Under the pieces are notes generated by a model. It had not been told where the DNA came from, did not search any database, and was given only the letters and a program-made list of their open reading frames with translations. Position numbers and translations under genes: made by a program. Shown one piece after another: positions 26,423-35,197 of a DNA stretch of 46,063 nucleotides (its first letter is position 1; every line of letters starts with the position of its first letter). The DNA lies in assembly GCA_023441805.1 (NCBI GenBank), contig JAEZNO010000023.1, positions 1 through 46,063 of the forward strand, in the 5' to 3' direction. Source of the DNA: Bacteroidota bacterium. GTDB taxonomy: Bacteria; Bacteroidota; Bacteroidia; Bacteroidales; Lentimicrobiaceae.

Positions 26423-27304
26423 TTATATTTCCATTACCTTTTCAACAAATAGATTAGGATGACGAATGATTTCAACATTCTTAGGCATCTCTATTTCATG
26501 GCTGGAAGTTTGTATTCCGGAAATGTATATTTTATTTTCTCTGAATGTCTCACTCAGATGAGTTAATATCTCACTGTACCGCTTCGTTGTGATATGCGTT
26601 GTGAAAACAGTCAACAGACAGTCGATGTGTTGCTTGGATTTTATTTCAGTCAGATCTTCAAGAGGCAGGGATTGGCCAAGATAGATAACATTGTGTCCTG
26701 ATTTCCGTAACAGGTAATTATAGAAAAGGAGTCCTAATTCATGCCACTCATTTGTTGGAAGGAACAATAGAAAAGTAAGCGGATTATCTTTATAATTCCC
26801 GGCCTGTCCATCAATAGCGATAATCAATTTCTGTCGGATAAGGTTTGAGACAAAGTGCTCCTGGGCAGGATAGATAGTCCCTATTTGCCATAACACCCCG
26901 ATTCGCTCAAAGAAAGGGTAAAGAATACGGGTAACCGTCTCGTCGAAACCTATTTTTATCACAGATGATGAAAGCATTCGCTCAAAGCGCACTTCATCAA
27001 AATCGATCATTGCAAGGGTAAGCTGCTCTATCTGACTGGCAAAATCATGAACTGATTCAGATATCTCAATGATTCTGTCGTTGAGCTCATGATTGTCCAT
27101 TGAAACGATGTTCGAAATCTTAAAACCATTTCTATTTAAAATAGAAACGTTTAACAATTTCTTAAGATCTTCATCTGTATAGTACCTTATATTGGTAGGA
27201 GTTCGTTCAGGCTCAAATAAACCGTAACGTTTTTCCCATATCCTGATTGTATGAGCTTTAATGCCGGATAGTTGCTCCAAATCCTTTATTGAATACCTGA
27301 TCAT
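26423..27304 (-). CDS. MerR-family regulator with cobalamin-binding domain (CarH/LitR-like)
   Basis: 293-residue DNA-binding protein. The N-terminal MerR winged helix has YSIKDLEQLSGIKAHTIRIW then RYGLFEPERT. The middle four-helix (MetH-cap-like) domain contains the W-x(9)-EH signature used by CarH to hold adenosylcobalamin: Trp139, Glu149, His150 (LWQIGTIYPAQEHF). The C-terminal Rossmann part has His188 in EWHELG as expected lower axial ligand. The spacing Trp-to-Glu (10) equals that of Thermus CarH, so B12 binding and light sensing are plausible, though not shown. In CarH, darkness keeps the tetramer on DNA and light releases it. It lies upstream of an ECF sigma gene in the same direction. 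No carotenoid genes are in the window. The 3' end is followed by a terminator. Confidence 0.9.
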   Translation of the reverse strand: MIRYSIKDLEQLSGIKAHTIRIWEKRYGLFEPERTPTNIRYYTDEDLKKLLNVSILNRNGFKISNIVSMDNHELNDRIIEISESVHDFASQIEQLTLAMIDFDEVRFERMLSSSVIKIGFDETVTRILYPFFERIGVLWQIGTIYPAQEHFVSNLIRQKLIIAIDGQAGNYKDNPLTFLLFLPTNEWHELGLLFYNYLLRKSGHNVIYLGQSLPLEDLTEIKSKQHIDCLLTVFTTHITTKRYSEILTHLSETFRENKIYISGIQTSSHEIEMPKNVEIIRHPNLFVEKVMEI

Positions 27305-27407
27305 CTGTTCTTTCGTAATAAAAAAGGATAACTTGTTTTTGAAATTAAGCTAAATAACAATGGATAGGTTAAAATGTTTCTAACCGATTACAACACAATT
27401 TGCTACA

Positions 27408-30020
27408 TTATAATGAGGCAACTAACACAGCAGCTTTTTCAATAGCTCTGGTTAAACCTGATGTATCCTTTCCACCAGCAGTAGCATAATGAGGTTGTCC
27501 ACCACCCCCTCCTTTTATTTCTTTAGCCAGTTCTTTTATAATAGCTGAAGCGTTATAGCCCTTGTTTTTAACTAATGTTTCGGAAATTGAAGCAGTTAAT
27601 AGAGGTTTGTTATCTGATTCTGATCCAATGATTACTATTAAATCCTCATTTCCGTTCATTAATTTGAATGTAAGGTCTCTCACTGCATTGGGGTCGAGAT
27701 TTACTTTTGCGGTGATCAGGCGGTATCCTTCAAATTGCTTGTACTGTTCCGAGAGTTGAGTGGCAATATTTTGCACTTTCTCGGCAGTTACTTTATCGAG
27801 TAGTGTTTTAAGCTCATTATTTTCTTCAAGAAGATTCTTTACTGACTTAACAGGATCAACACTGTTTTTGAGCAATCCTTTTATCTCATTGAGCAGTTCA
27901 TTCTGATTGTGATAATATTCAAGTGCTTTATTGCCTGTAACGGCTTCAATCCTACGGACACCTGCAGCAATAGCTGATTCGGATATGATCTTGAAAAGAC
28001 CAATTTGTCCGGTAGCCGGGACATGGGTGCCACCACATAATTCTATTGAGTCGCCAAATTTTATCATTCGCACCTTATCACCATATTTCTCACCAAATAG
28101 TGCAAGAGCTCCTTTCTGTCTGGCTTCTTCAATCGGGATAGCCCTCCATTCTTCACGACCGTAGTTCTTTCTGATGAGGTCATTAACCATCACCTCCACC
28201 CGGTAAATTTCATCTTCACTCATCTTCTGAAAGTGGGCAAAGTCAAAACGCAGATAATCAGGGTGAACGTATGATCCCTTCTGCTCAACATGAGTTCCTA
28301 ATACATGTCGTAATGCCTGGTGCAGCAGGTGAGTGGCAGAGTGATTATTAGCCGTACTGATTCTCTTCTCTTCTATTACTTTAGCATGAACTTTACTTTG
28401 AGGAGAGAAGGGTAACGACAAAGTATAATGTATAATAAGATTATTCTCCTTTTTAGTGTCGATTACTTCGGTAGTTTGGCCATCTGCTTCAAGAATACCG
28501 GTATCACCTGCCTGACCTCCTGATTCAGCATAAAATGGAGTTTCAGCCAGTGCTATTTGATAGAATGTCTTTCCCTTCTGGTTTATTTTCCTGTACCGGG
28601 TAATATAAGTGTCATTTTCAAGAGTATCATATCCAACGAAAGTCTCTGAAGGATCTTCGGTTAGAATTATCCAATCTTCTGCTTCAATGCTTGCATCTTT
28701 TCTTGATCTTGCTTTTTGAAGATCAAGCCCTTTCTTGAAATCTTCCATGTTGACCTCCAGATTATGCTCACGAGCCATAAGGGTTGTAAGGTCAATAGGG
28801 AAGCCATAGGTATCATAGAGTTCGAATGCAAAATCACCTGAAATTACCTTACCGGGATTATTCTCAATATACTGGTTGAACTTATTGATACCATGCGATA
28901 GTGTTCGCAGGAATGAGGCTTCTTCTTCAAGAATAACCTTGATGATCAGATCTTTCTGATGTTGTAATTCAGTGAAATAGTCACCCATTTCGCGGATAAG
29001 CACAGGCACCAGTTGGTTAATAAATGGCTGGTCGAGGTGCAGGAAAGTATAGCCATAGCGTACTGCACGACGCAAAATCCTTCTGATCACATAACCGGCT
29101 TTATTGTTTGATGGTAATTGACCATCGGCAATTGCAAAAGCTATGGCCCTCAGATGGTCGGCTATTACCCTCATAGCCACATCAGTCGAAGGATCAGCCC
29201 CGTATTTTATTTTACTAAGTTCAGATATCTCACCTATAATAGCCTGGAATACATCAGTATCGTAATTTGATTTCTTACCCTGAAGCACCATGCAGAGTCT
29301 TTCAAATCCCATTCCTGTATCCACATGCTTAGCGGGCAGAGGTTGCAATGATCCATTTGCCAGACGATTAAACTCCATGAATACGAGATTCCAGATCTCA
29401 ATTACAAGAGGATCACCTGCATTAACCAAATCCTTTCCGTCAATTTTCTTTCTTTGCTCATCGTCTCTGATGTCGACATGGATTTCAGAGCATGGACCAC
29501 AGGGGCCTGTATCGCCCATTTCCCAGAAATTATCTTTCTTGCTCCCTCTTAAAATTCTATCCTTATCAATATGATTCAGCCAATAGTTGTAGGCTTCCAT
29601 ATCAGCAGGAAGGTTGTCACCTTCGTCACCTCCGAAAATGGTAACATATATACGATCAACATCAATTTTCACCTCCTTAGTCAGGAATTCCCATGCCCAT
29701 TCAATTGCTTCCTTTTTAAAATAATTGCCAAACGACCAATTGCCGAGCATCTCAAACATGGTATGGTGATATGTATCATGACCAACTTCCTCAAGGTCAT
29801 TGTGCTTTCCTGATACACGTAAACACTTCTGAGTATTAGCTATTCTGGGGAACTTCACAGGAGAATTACCAAGGAAAATATCCTTAAACTGGTTCATTCC
29901 CGCATTAGTGAACATAAGGGTGGGGTCGTCCTTAATCACCATAGGTGCCGAAGGAACTATATGATGTTGTTTGGTTTCGAAAAATTTTAAGAATTTTTGT
30001 CTAATGTCTTTGGCGTTCAT
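27408..30020 (-). CDS. alaS: alanyl-tRNA synthetase
   Basis: Charges tRNA-Ala with alanine. 870 residues when started at the ATG at 30020 (MNAKDIRQKFLKFFETK), which matches the family N-terminus; a 13-codon upstream extension is less likely. Order: class II catalytic core (TNAGMNQFKDIFLG; NCLRV-like QKCLRVSGKHNDLEEVG), the tRNA-recognition domain, the editing domain with zinc ligands HSATH and CGGTH, and the C-terminal DHHA1 domain with GGGGGQPHYATAGG. Divergent from the M23 peptidase gene, whose promoter overlaps the alaS promoter region. Confidence 0.98.
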   Translation of the reverse strand: MNAKDIRQKFLKFFETKQHHIVPSAPMVIKDDPTLMFTNAGMNQFKDIFLGNSPVKFPRIANTQKCLRVSGKHNDLEEVGHDTYHHTMFEMLGNWSFGNYFKKEAIEWAWEFLTKEVKIDVDRIYVTIFGGDEGDNLPADMEAYNYWLNHIDKDRILRGSKKDNFWEMGDTGPCGPCSEIHVDIRDDEQRKKIDGKDLVNAGDPLVIEIWNLVFMEFNRLANGSLQPLPAKHVDTGMGFERLCMVLQGKKSNYDTDVFQAIIGEISELSKIKYGADPSTDVAMRVIADHLRAIAFAIADGQLPSNNKAGYVIRRILRRAVRYGYTFLHLDQPFINQLVPVLIREMGDYFTELQHQKDLIIKVILEEEASFLRTLSHGINKFNQYIENNPGKVISGDFAFELYDTYGFPIDLTTLMAREHNLEVNMEDFKKGLDLQKARSRKDASIEAEDWIILTEDPSETFVGYDTLENDTYITRYRKINQKGKTFYQIALAETPFYAESGGQAGDTGILEADGQTTEVIDTKKENNLIIHYTLSLPFSPQSKVHAKVIEEKRISTANNHSATHLLHQALRHVLGTHVEQKGSYVHPDYLRFDFAHFQKMSEDEIYRVEVMVNDLIRKNYGREEWRAIPIEEARQKGALALFGEKYGDKVRMIKFGDSIELCGGTHVPATGQIGLFKIISESAIAAGVRRIEAVTGNKALEYYHNQNELLNEIKGLLKNSVDPVKSVKNLLEENNELKTLLDKVTAEKVQNIATQLSEQYKQFEGYRLITAKVNLDPNAVRDLTFKLMNGNEDLIVIIGSESDNKPLLTASISETLVKNKGYNASAIIKELAKEIKGGGGGQPHYATAGGKDTSGLTRAIEKAAVLVASL

Positions 30021-30078
30021 ATTCAGAGCGTTATAGTGATTTAAAGTGGATATAAGCACTTTTTTCTCCCTTTTGGGG

Positions 30079-30108
30079 TTGCAAATTTAGGTTAAAATAT
30101 TATTTTTG
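30079..30108 (+). promoter_or_regulatory. Bacteroidota-type promoter of the M23 peptidase gene
   Basis: TTG at 30079-30081, then 19 bp, then TATTTTTG at 30101-30108, followed by C: a full match to TTG-N19-TAnnTTTG. Transcription would start near 30115, about 55 nt before the start codon. Confidence 0.65.
30082..30089 (-). promoter_or_regulatory. candidate -7 element of alaS, inside the divergent promoter
   Basis: On the minus strand this is TAAATTTG followed by C, a TAnnTTTG match about 62 bp before the alaS start. It sits directly between the -33 and -7 elements of the opposite promoter. The -33 TTG is not at a clean distance. Confidence 0.4.
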
Positions 30109-30170
30109 CGAAACCCTCAAACGGGAGAGGGATATAAACCATTACATTGATTTCAACTACAACAATTTAA

Positions 30171-31139
30171 ATGGCGAAAGTCAGATATCACTTCAATCCC
30201 AAATCCTTAAAAATAGAGAAGATACAGGTTACTTTAAAACAAAGACTAACCCGCTTATTTTCAGTCCTTGCCACAGGTTTGGTATTTACCTCTGTTGTAT
30301 TATTGCTGGCCTATAATTTCCTCGACTCACCAAAAGAAAGGATGCTCAGACGAGAAAATGCCCAGTACGAACTGCAGTTTAAGATACTTAGCGACCGGCT
30401 CGAGAAAGTTCAAACCGTTGTAAATGATTTGCAGGACAGGGATGACAATATCTACAGAATCATTTTTGAGTCTGAGCCTATCCCGTCGTCTGTAAGAAAG
30501 GCAGGTTTTGGAGGTGCTAACCGGTATGAAAAGCTTGAGGGCTATAAGAATTCGGATATCATCAAACGTACTGCTGAAAAGCTTGATATCATAGCAAGCC
30601 AGTTGGTGGTTCAATCTAAATCGTATGATGAGGTATATGAACTGGCAAAGAAGAAAGAGGAAATGATGGCAGCAATTCCTGCAATCCAGCCGGTTTCAAA
30701 TAAAGATATGAAACGCATCGGCTCTTATTTTGGCTATCGCACCGACCCTTTCTACAAAGTGACAAAGTTTCATGAGGGAATCGATTTTACGGCACCTGTC
30801 GGCACTGAAGTATATGCCACAGGCGATGGAGTAGTTATACAATCTGACAGAAAAGGAGGCTATGGTAAGTGTATTACCATAAACCATGGTTTTGGATATA
30901 GTACTCTATATGCACACTTGTCGAGAATTGACGTTAAAGTCGGTCAGAAGGTTCAACGTGGACAGGTAATAGGCCATGTAGGTAATACAGGAAAATCCAC
31001 TGCTCCGCATCTGCATTACGAAGTACATAAAAATCAGCGGCCGGTTGATCCAATCAACTTCTTCTTTAATGATTTGACTCCTGAAGAGTATGAACTCATG
31101 ATTGAGCTCTCACAGAGACCATCGCAAACACTTGATTAA
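30171..31139 (+). CDS. M23-family metallopeptidase (murein endopeptidase, MepM-like)
   Basis: 322-residue cell-wall hydrolase. An N-terminal transmembrane helix (about residues 30-46, SVLATGLVFTSVVLLLAYNF region) and a coiled coil (residues 57-88) lead to the LytM domain. Zinc ligands and catalytic residues are visible: His201 and Asp205 in FHEGIDFTAPVG, and the H-x-H pair His280/His282 in HLHYEVH. The family cuts peptide cross-links of peptidoglycan to allow growth and division. It is closely followed (7 bp) by a small MerR-family gene, a pairing that I have seen repeatedly in Bacteroidota genomes. Confidence 0.93.
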   Translation: MAKVRYHFNPKSLKIEKIQVTLKQRLTRLFSVLATGLVFTSVVLLLAYNFLDSPKERMLRRENAQYELQFKILSDRLEKVQTVVNDLQDRDDNIYRIIFESEPIPSSVRKAGFGGANRYEKLEGYKNSDIIKRTAEKLDIIASQLVVQSKSYDEVYELAKKKEEMMAAIPAIQPVSNKDMKRIGSYFGYRTDPFYKVTKFHEGIDFTAPVGTEVYATGDGVVIQSDRKGGYGKCITINHGFGYSTLYAHLSRIDVKVGQKVQRGQVIGHVGNTGKSTAPHLHYEVHKNQRPVDPINFFFNDLTPEEYELMIELSQRPSQTLD

Positions 31140-31146
31140 TAACAGC

Positions 31147-31482
31147 ATGCCCTATAAAAAACCTGTCATAAAGAAGGTATATTACCGCATTGGTGAAGTA
31201 GCCGCCATGTTTGACGTAAATATCTCATTGATTCGTTTTTGGGAGAAAGAGTTCGATATCATTAAGCCTTTCAGGAATAAAAAGGGCAATCGTTTCTTCA
31301 CGCAAGCTGATGTAGATAATTTCCATATCATCTACCATCTCATAAAGGAGCGAGGTTATACCTTAAATGGAGCCCGTGAGAAATTAAAAGGCAATTTCGC
31401 AGAAGTTGCTGAGAATCATCAGGTAGTAAAAACACTTCAGGGCATCAAGGCATTCCTTACCGAACTGAAAGAGGAATTATAA
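31147..31482 (+). CDS. small MerR-family transcriptional regulator
   Basis: 111-residue protein started at the ATG at 31147 (MPYKKPVIKKVYYRIGE), which leaves a 7-bp gap after the peptidase; a start inside the peptidase gene is possible but unlikely. The MerR helix-turn-helix is clear in YYRIGEVAAMFDVNISLIRF then WEKEFDIIKP and GNRFFTQADVDNFHIIYHL. The short C-terminal tail (ERGYTLNGAREKLKG...) makes a dimer helix but holds no ligand domain or cysteine sensor. Coupling with an M23 peptidase suggests control of cell-envelope genes, an inference from position only. Convergent with hldD, three bp away. Confidence 0.9.
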   Translation: MPYKKPVIKKVYYRIGEVAAMFDVNISLIRFWEKEFDIIKPFRNKKGNRFFTQADVDNFHIIYHLIKERGYTLNGAREKLKGNFAEVAENHQVVKTLQGIKAFLTELKEEL

Positions 31483-31485
31483 GTA

Positions 31486-32451
31486 CTACAGATAAACTTG
31501 CTTTAACAGATAATTACTTACATAATCGTTTACACCATCCTCAAGTGATGTAAACTCTTTATCATAACCTACTGACCTGAGTTTTGTCATCTCAGCCTGC
31601 GTGAAATATTGATATTTATCCCTGATATCAATCGGAGTGTCGATGAATTCAATATTAACTGGTTTACTCACAGCATTAAATGTTGCTTTAGCCAAATCAT
31701 TGAATGGCCTTGCCTTCCCTGTTCCCAGATTATATAATCCAGATTGAGGTTGGTTTTTCATCATGAAAAACAACACATCAGTCACATCCTTAACATAAAC
31801 GAAATCCCTTAATTGCCCGCCATCTTCGTATTCACTATTATGTGACCTGAAGAGCTTTACCTTTCCTGAATCTTTAATCTGATTAAATGCGTGAAAAACA
31901 ACCGATGCCATTCGTCCTTTATGGTATTCATTCGGACCGTAAACATTAAAGAACTTCATGCCCGCCCAGAAAGGAGGCACTTCAGGACCGGATAATACCC
32001 ATTTATCAAACTCGTTTTTCGATTCACCATAAGGATTGAGGGGCTTAAGATTTTCAACAACATCATGATTATCAAAATAACCAAGCTCTCCTAAACCGTA
32101 TGTTGCAGCTGATGAAGCATAGACTAGTGGAATCCTGTACTGAGTACAGAGAGTGAAAATGTTTTGCGAGTACCTTACATTCAGTTCATCAAATACCTCT
32201 TTCCTAAACTCGGTCGTATCTGTCCTTGCACCTATATGAAATATGAAGTCTATCTTCTCATTATTAGCCATAAACCAGGTAAAAAGGGAATTCCTGTCGA
32301 CTTTCTCTTTCAACTTCTTATGTTCGAGATTCCCGGCCTTAGTGCTTTTACTAAAATCATCAACAGCAACTATATCTTCAAAGCCTTCTTCTAAAAGTTT
32401 CGTGATAAGGCAACTTCCTATAAACCCGGCAGCACCGGTTACAATTATCAT
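31486..32451 (-). CDS. hldD: ADP-L-glycero-D-manno-heptose 6-epimerase
   Basis: Extended short-chain dehydrogenase (321 residues) that epimerises ADP-heptose at C6 for the lipopolysaccharide inner core. NAD motif GAAGFIGS near the N-terminus; heptose-epimerase wording in HIGARTDTTE; catalytic Tyr141 and Lys145 in NPYGESKNEFD; MASVVFHAFNQI and DFVYVKDV are also typical of RfaD/HldD. The start follows the stop of the alkaline phosphatase gene by 11 bp, so both are read from the promoter at 33571-33602. Confidence 0.95.
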   Translation of the reverse strand: MIIVTGAAGFIGSCLITKLLEEGFEDIVAVDDFSKSTKAGNLEHKKLKEKVDRNSLFTWFMANNEKIDFIFHIGARTDTTEFRKEVFDELNVRYSQNIFTLCTQYRIPLVYASSAATYGLGELGYFDNHDVVENLKPLNPYGESKNEFDKWVLSGPEVPPFWAGMKFFNVYGPNEYHKGRMASVVFHAFNQIKDSGKVKLFRSHNSEYEDGGQLRDFVYVKDVTDVLFFMMKNQPQSGLYNLGTGKARPFNDLAKATFNAVSKPVNIEFIDTPIDIRDKYQYFTQAEMTKLRSVGYDKEFTSLEDGVNDYVSNYLLKQVYL

Positions 32452-32462
32452 AGTGTTGTGGA

Positions 32463-33548
32463 TTAGTTTGTGAAACCATAGAGTGACAGCATCTTCTTAA
32501 AGATGTCTGTATTTTCAATTACTCCCCTGAAAGATTCAGCACCTTTTCCAAAAGCAAAAACTGCAACCGGGGCACCTGTATGTTTCCTGGATGAAAACAT
32601 TGGGATCATTTTACTCTTGTCTTGTTCGTCTTCAATTAAAACTAATCCTCCTGTTTCATGATCTGCAGTAATTATGACTAGTGTTTCAGGATCTTTTGAT
32701 GCATAATCAAGAGCTAAACCTACCGCCTTATCAAAATCAATCAACTCATTAATCATATAGTCGAAATCATTTCCTTCGCCACCCCAATCAATTTGAGAGC
32801 CTTCAACCATAAGGAAAAATCCATCTTTATCTTTTGATAGAATATCAAGGGCCTTAGCAGTTGAAACAGTCAGCATATCGCCACGTCCTTCAGTATACTT
32901 AGGAGGGTGCTTTGGATAAAGCAATGCTGCAATTTTATTGCTCTTTGATCCTTTTAACTCATCAATCGACCTGATAATTTCATACTTCTCTGCCGCGAGG
33001 CTATCAATTAAATTTAAAGTATCACCCTGATTTGCAAACTTATCATAACCTCCACCAACAATAATGTCAATGCCGGTATGAATCAAATGCCTGGAGATTA
33101 AATCTGATTGGTATCTGCTGGTTGTATTTGCGTAGAAGGATGCAGGAGTAGCATGAGTAATATCGCAGGTTACAACAATACCTGTGGCAAGGTTATTTTC
33201 TTCAGCATATTTCAGGATACTCTTGAGGGGCTTTCCGGTACTGTCGGAACCTGTATAGCCGTTATTTGTCTTTTCACCACATGCGAGAGCAGTGCCGGCA
33301 GCAGCTGAATCCGTAATATCATCATTAGCCGAGGCTGTTCTGGCAAAAGCTGTATTTGTGCAGCGCATAACGTTTAACTGATAAGGCACTGCATATGATG
33401 CTGCATGAATGTGATTAATGCCCATTCCGTCACCTATCATGAGGATGATATTCTTAGGACGGTTATTTTCAACTGACTGGCAAAAAGAATTTACCGGGAC
33501 AAGATAACTGGCTACTATTGCCAATATGAGAAATAGAAAACGGTTCAT
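32463..33548 (-). CDS. alkaline phosphatase (PhoA family), exported
   Basis: 361-residue secreted metalloenzyme with a Sec signal peptide ending near residue 24 (NSFCQ). The active-site serine is Ser81 in ITDSAAAGTALACG; metal ligands lie in MIGDGMG (Asp40), VEGSQIDWGGEGND and ITADHETGG. It hydrolyses phosphomonoesters in the periplasm. Shorter than the E. coli enzyme, as is common in Bacteroidota. Upstream is a good promoter; downstream, with 11 bp, comes hldD. No pho-box was recognised. Confidence 0.93.
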   Translation of the reverse strand: MNRFLFLILAIVASYLVPVNSFCQSVENNRPKNIILMIGDGMGINHIHAASYAVPYQLNVMRCTNTAFARTASANDDITDSAAAGTALACGEKTNNGYTGSDSTGKPLKSILKYAEENNLATGIVVTCDITHATPASFYANTTSRYQSDLISRHLIHTGIDIIVGGGYDKFANQGDTLNLIDSLAAEKYEIIRSIDELKGSKSNKIAALLYPKHPPKYTEGRGDMLTVSTAKALDILSKDKDGFFLMVEGSQIDWGGEGNDFDYMINELIDFDKAVGLALDYASKDPETLVIITADHETGGLVLIEDEQDKSKMIPMFSSRKHTGAPVAVFAFGKGAESFRGVIENTDIFKKMLSLYGFTN

Positions 33549-33570
33549 AGAAATTCGATTAAAACAGTGG

Positions 33571-33602
33571 CAAAATTACCATTTTAATATTTCGGAGTAC
33601 AA
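33571..33602 (-). promoter_or_regulatory. Bacteroidota-type promoter of the alkaline phosphatase gene
   Basis: On the minus strand TTG (33602-33600), 21 bp, then TAATTTTG (33578-33571) followed by CC. The start codon lies about 23 bp further on. Confidence 0.55.
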
Positions 33603-33684
33603 TTAATTAAAAAACTGAGTACATTTACTGCCTTTTGACGAATTAACGAGAAACAAACAACCTAATTAACTTAAATTCAACCGT

Positions 33685-35085
33685 ATGACTGAGAAAGTAG
33701 GCGTTTTGATGAGCGAATCCAAAACTGCAAGATGGATTGCTTTGGCCCTTATCGCTTCTACAATGTTTTTTGCATATTATTTTGTCGATGTAGTAGCTCC
33801 ACTTCAGAACTTGCTGGAAACAGATTACAAATGGACTCCCGAAGTCTTTGGAATGCTTGGTGGTTCAGAGTTTTTCCTCAATGTATTTGCATTCTTCCTT
33901 ATCTTATCAGGTATTATTCTTGATAAAATGGGTATCAGGTTCACACTGATTACATCAGGACTTACAATGGTAATAGGTGCAAGTTTAAAATTCTATGCAC
34001 TAACCCCTGCCTTTGCCGAATCAGGATTAGCCACTTCACTAAACTCATTTATTGTCGGTGTTCCGGCAACAGCTAAACTTGCAATGATAGGATTTGCAAT
34101 TTTTGGTGTAGGAGTTGAAATGGCAGGTATAACTGTTTCAAAAACCATTGTAAAGTGGTTTAAAGGAAAAGAAATGGCTCTTGCCATGGGTCTTGAAATG
34201 GCAGTAGCACGTTTGGGAGTATTTGCAGTATTCCGTTTAACTCCTGTATTCGCTGATAATGGTGGAGTGTCAAATTCAGTATTTATGGGCCTCGCTTTCC
34301 TTTGTATCGGTTTTATAACTTTCTTCATATACACCTTTATGGACAGGAAGCTTGATAAGCAACTTGATATCCAAAACCTGAATTCTGAACCGGAGGAAGA
34401 GTTTAAGATTAGTGATATAAAGAAGATCTTTACCAACCCGGGATTCATTGCTATTTCAGGATTATGTGTGTTGTTTTATGCAGCTATTTTCCCATTCCAG
34501 AAGTTTGCTACTGATATGCTTGTATCAAAACTTGATGTCGATATCAAAACAGCTGCCGGTTATGTGTCTTTATTCCCAATTGGTGCAATGGTTTTAACTC
34601 CTTTTATGGGATACTTCCTTGATGTAAAAGGAAAAGGTGCTTCAATGATGCTTTACGGTGCTCTTCTTATGACTATTACTCACCTGATATTTGCGCTTGT
34701 ACCATCTGAAACATTTAACGTTCCTATTGCAATTTGTACAATACTGATACTTGGCACAGCCTTTTCACTTGTTCCCGCAGCAATGTGGCCTTCATTACCT
34801 AAAATCGTTGAGGACAGATATCTTGGTTCAGCTTATGGCTCAATCTTCTGGATTCAGAATATTGGTCTGATGGCAGTTCCTACTCTCATTGGTTGGGCAC
34901 TTAATGCAGCCAATCCTGGCGTTTCTGAACAATTGAGGGCAGGTATTGAAACAGCAAAATATAACTACATGGTTCCTGAATTAATATTCGCCGGCTTTGG
35001 TGTATTAGCAATTATCCTTAGCATTATCCTTAGACGAATCGATAAGAAACATGGTTACGGACTGGAATTACCAAATAAAAAGTAA
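33685..35085 (+). CDS. MFS transporter, substrate unknown
   Basis: 466-residue major facilitator protein with about twelve hydrophobic segments, the long central loop falling near residues 218-250 (DRKLDKQLDIQNLNSEPEEE). The loop 2-3 motif is GIILDKMGIRFTL. The family cannot be narrowed from sequence alone; Sus-type loci often hold an inner-membrane MFS transporter for maltose or its oligomers, and this gene borders the GH13 end of the locus, but it is separated by a terminator and convergent. A start seven codons later, at a second Met, is possible. Followed by a strong terminator. Confidence 0.85.
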   Translation: MTEKVGVLMSESKTARWIALALIASTMFFAYYFVDVVAPLQNLLETDYKWTPEVFGMLGGSEFFLNVFAFFLILSGIILDKMGIRFTLITSGLTMVIGASLKFYALTPAFAESGLATSLNSFIVGVPATAKLAMIGFAIFGVGVEMAGITVSKTIVKWFKGKEMALAMGLEMAVARLGVFAVFRLTPVFADNGGVSNSVFMGLAFLCIGFITFFIYTFMDRKLDKQLDIQNLNSEPEEEFKISDIKKIFTNPGFIAISGLCVLFYAAIFPFQKFATDMLVSKLDVDIKTAAGYVSLFPIGAMVLTPFMGYFLDVKGKGASMMLYGALLMTITHLIFALVPSETFNVPIAICTILILGTAFSLVPAAMWPSLPKIVEDRYLGSAYGSIFWIQNIGLMAVPTLIGWALNAANPGVSEQLRAGIETAKYNYMVPELIFAGFGVLAIILSIILRRIDKKHGYGLELPNKK

Positions 35086-35109
35086 CGACTTGTCCAAAGA
35101 ACTACGAAG

Positions 35110-35143
35110 GAGGCTGTCCCATAAGGACGGTCTCTTTTTTTTT
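35110..35143 (+). terminator. terminator of the MFS transporter gene
   Basis: A 10-bp stem (GAGGCTGTCC with GGACGGTCTC, two G-U pairs) around CATAA, followed by nine T. Related in sequence to the hairpins at 25494, 26364 and 45919. Confidence 0.85.
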
Positions 35144-35197
35144 GTAAAGTCAAAAGCCAATAAGTGCCTCACCACCGGAGTGGAAGCAAAACTCTCA

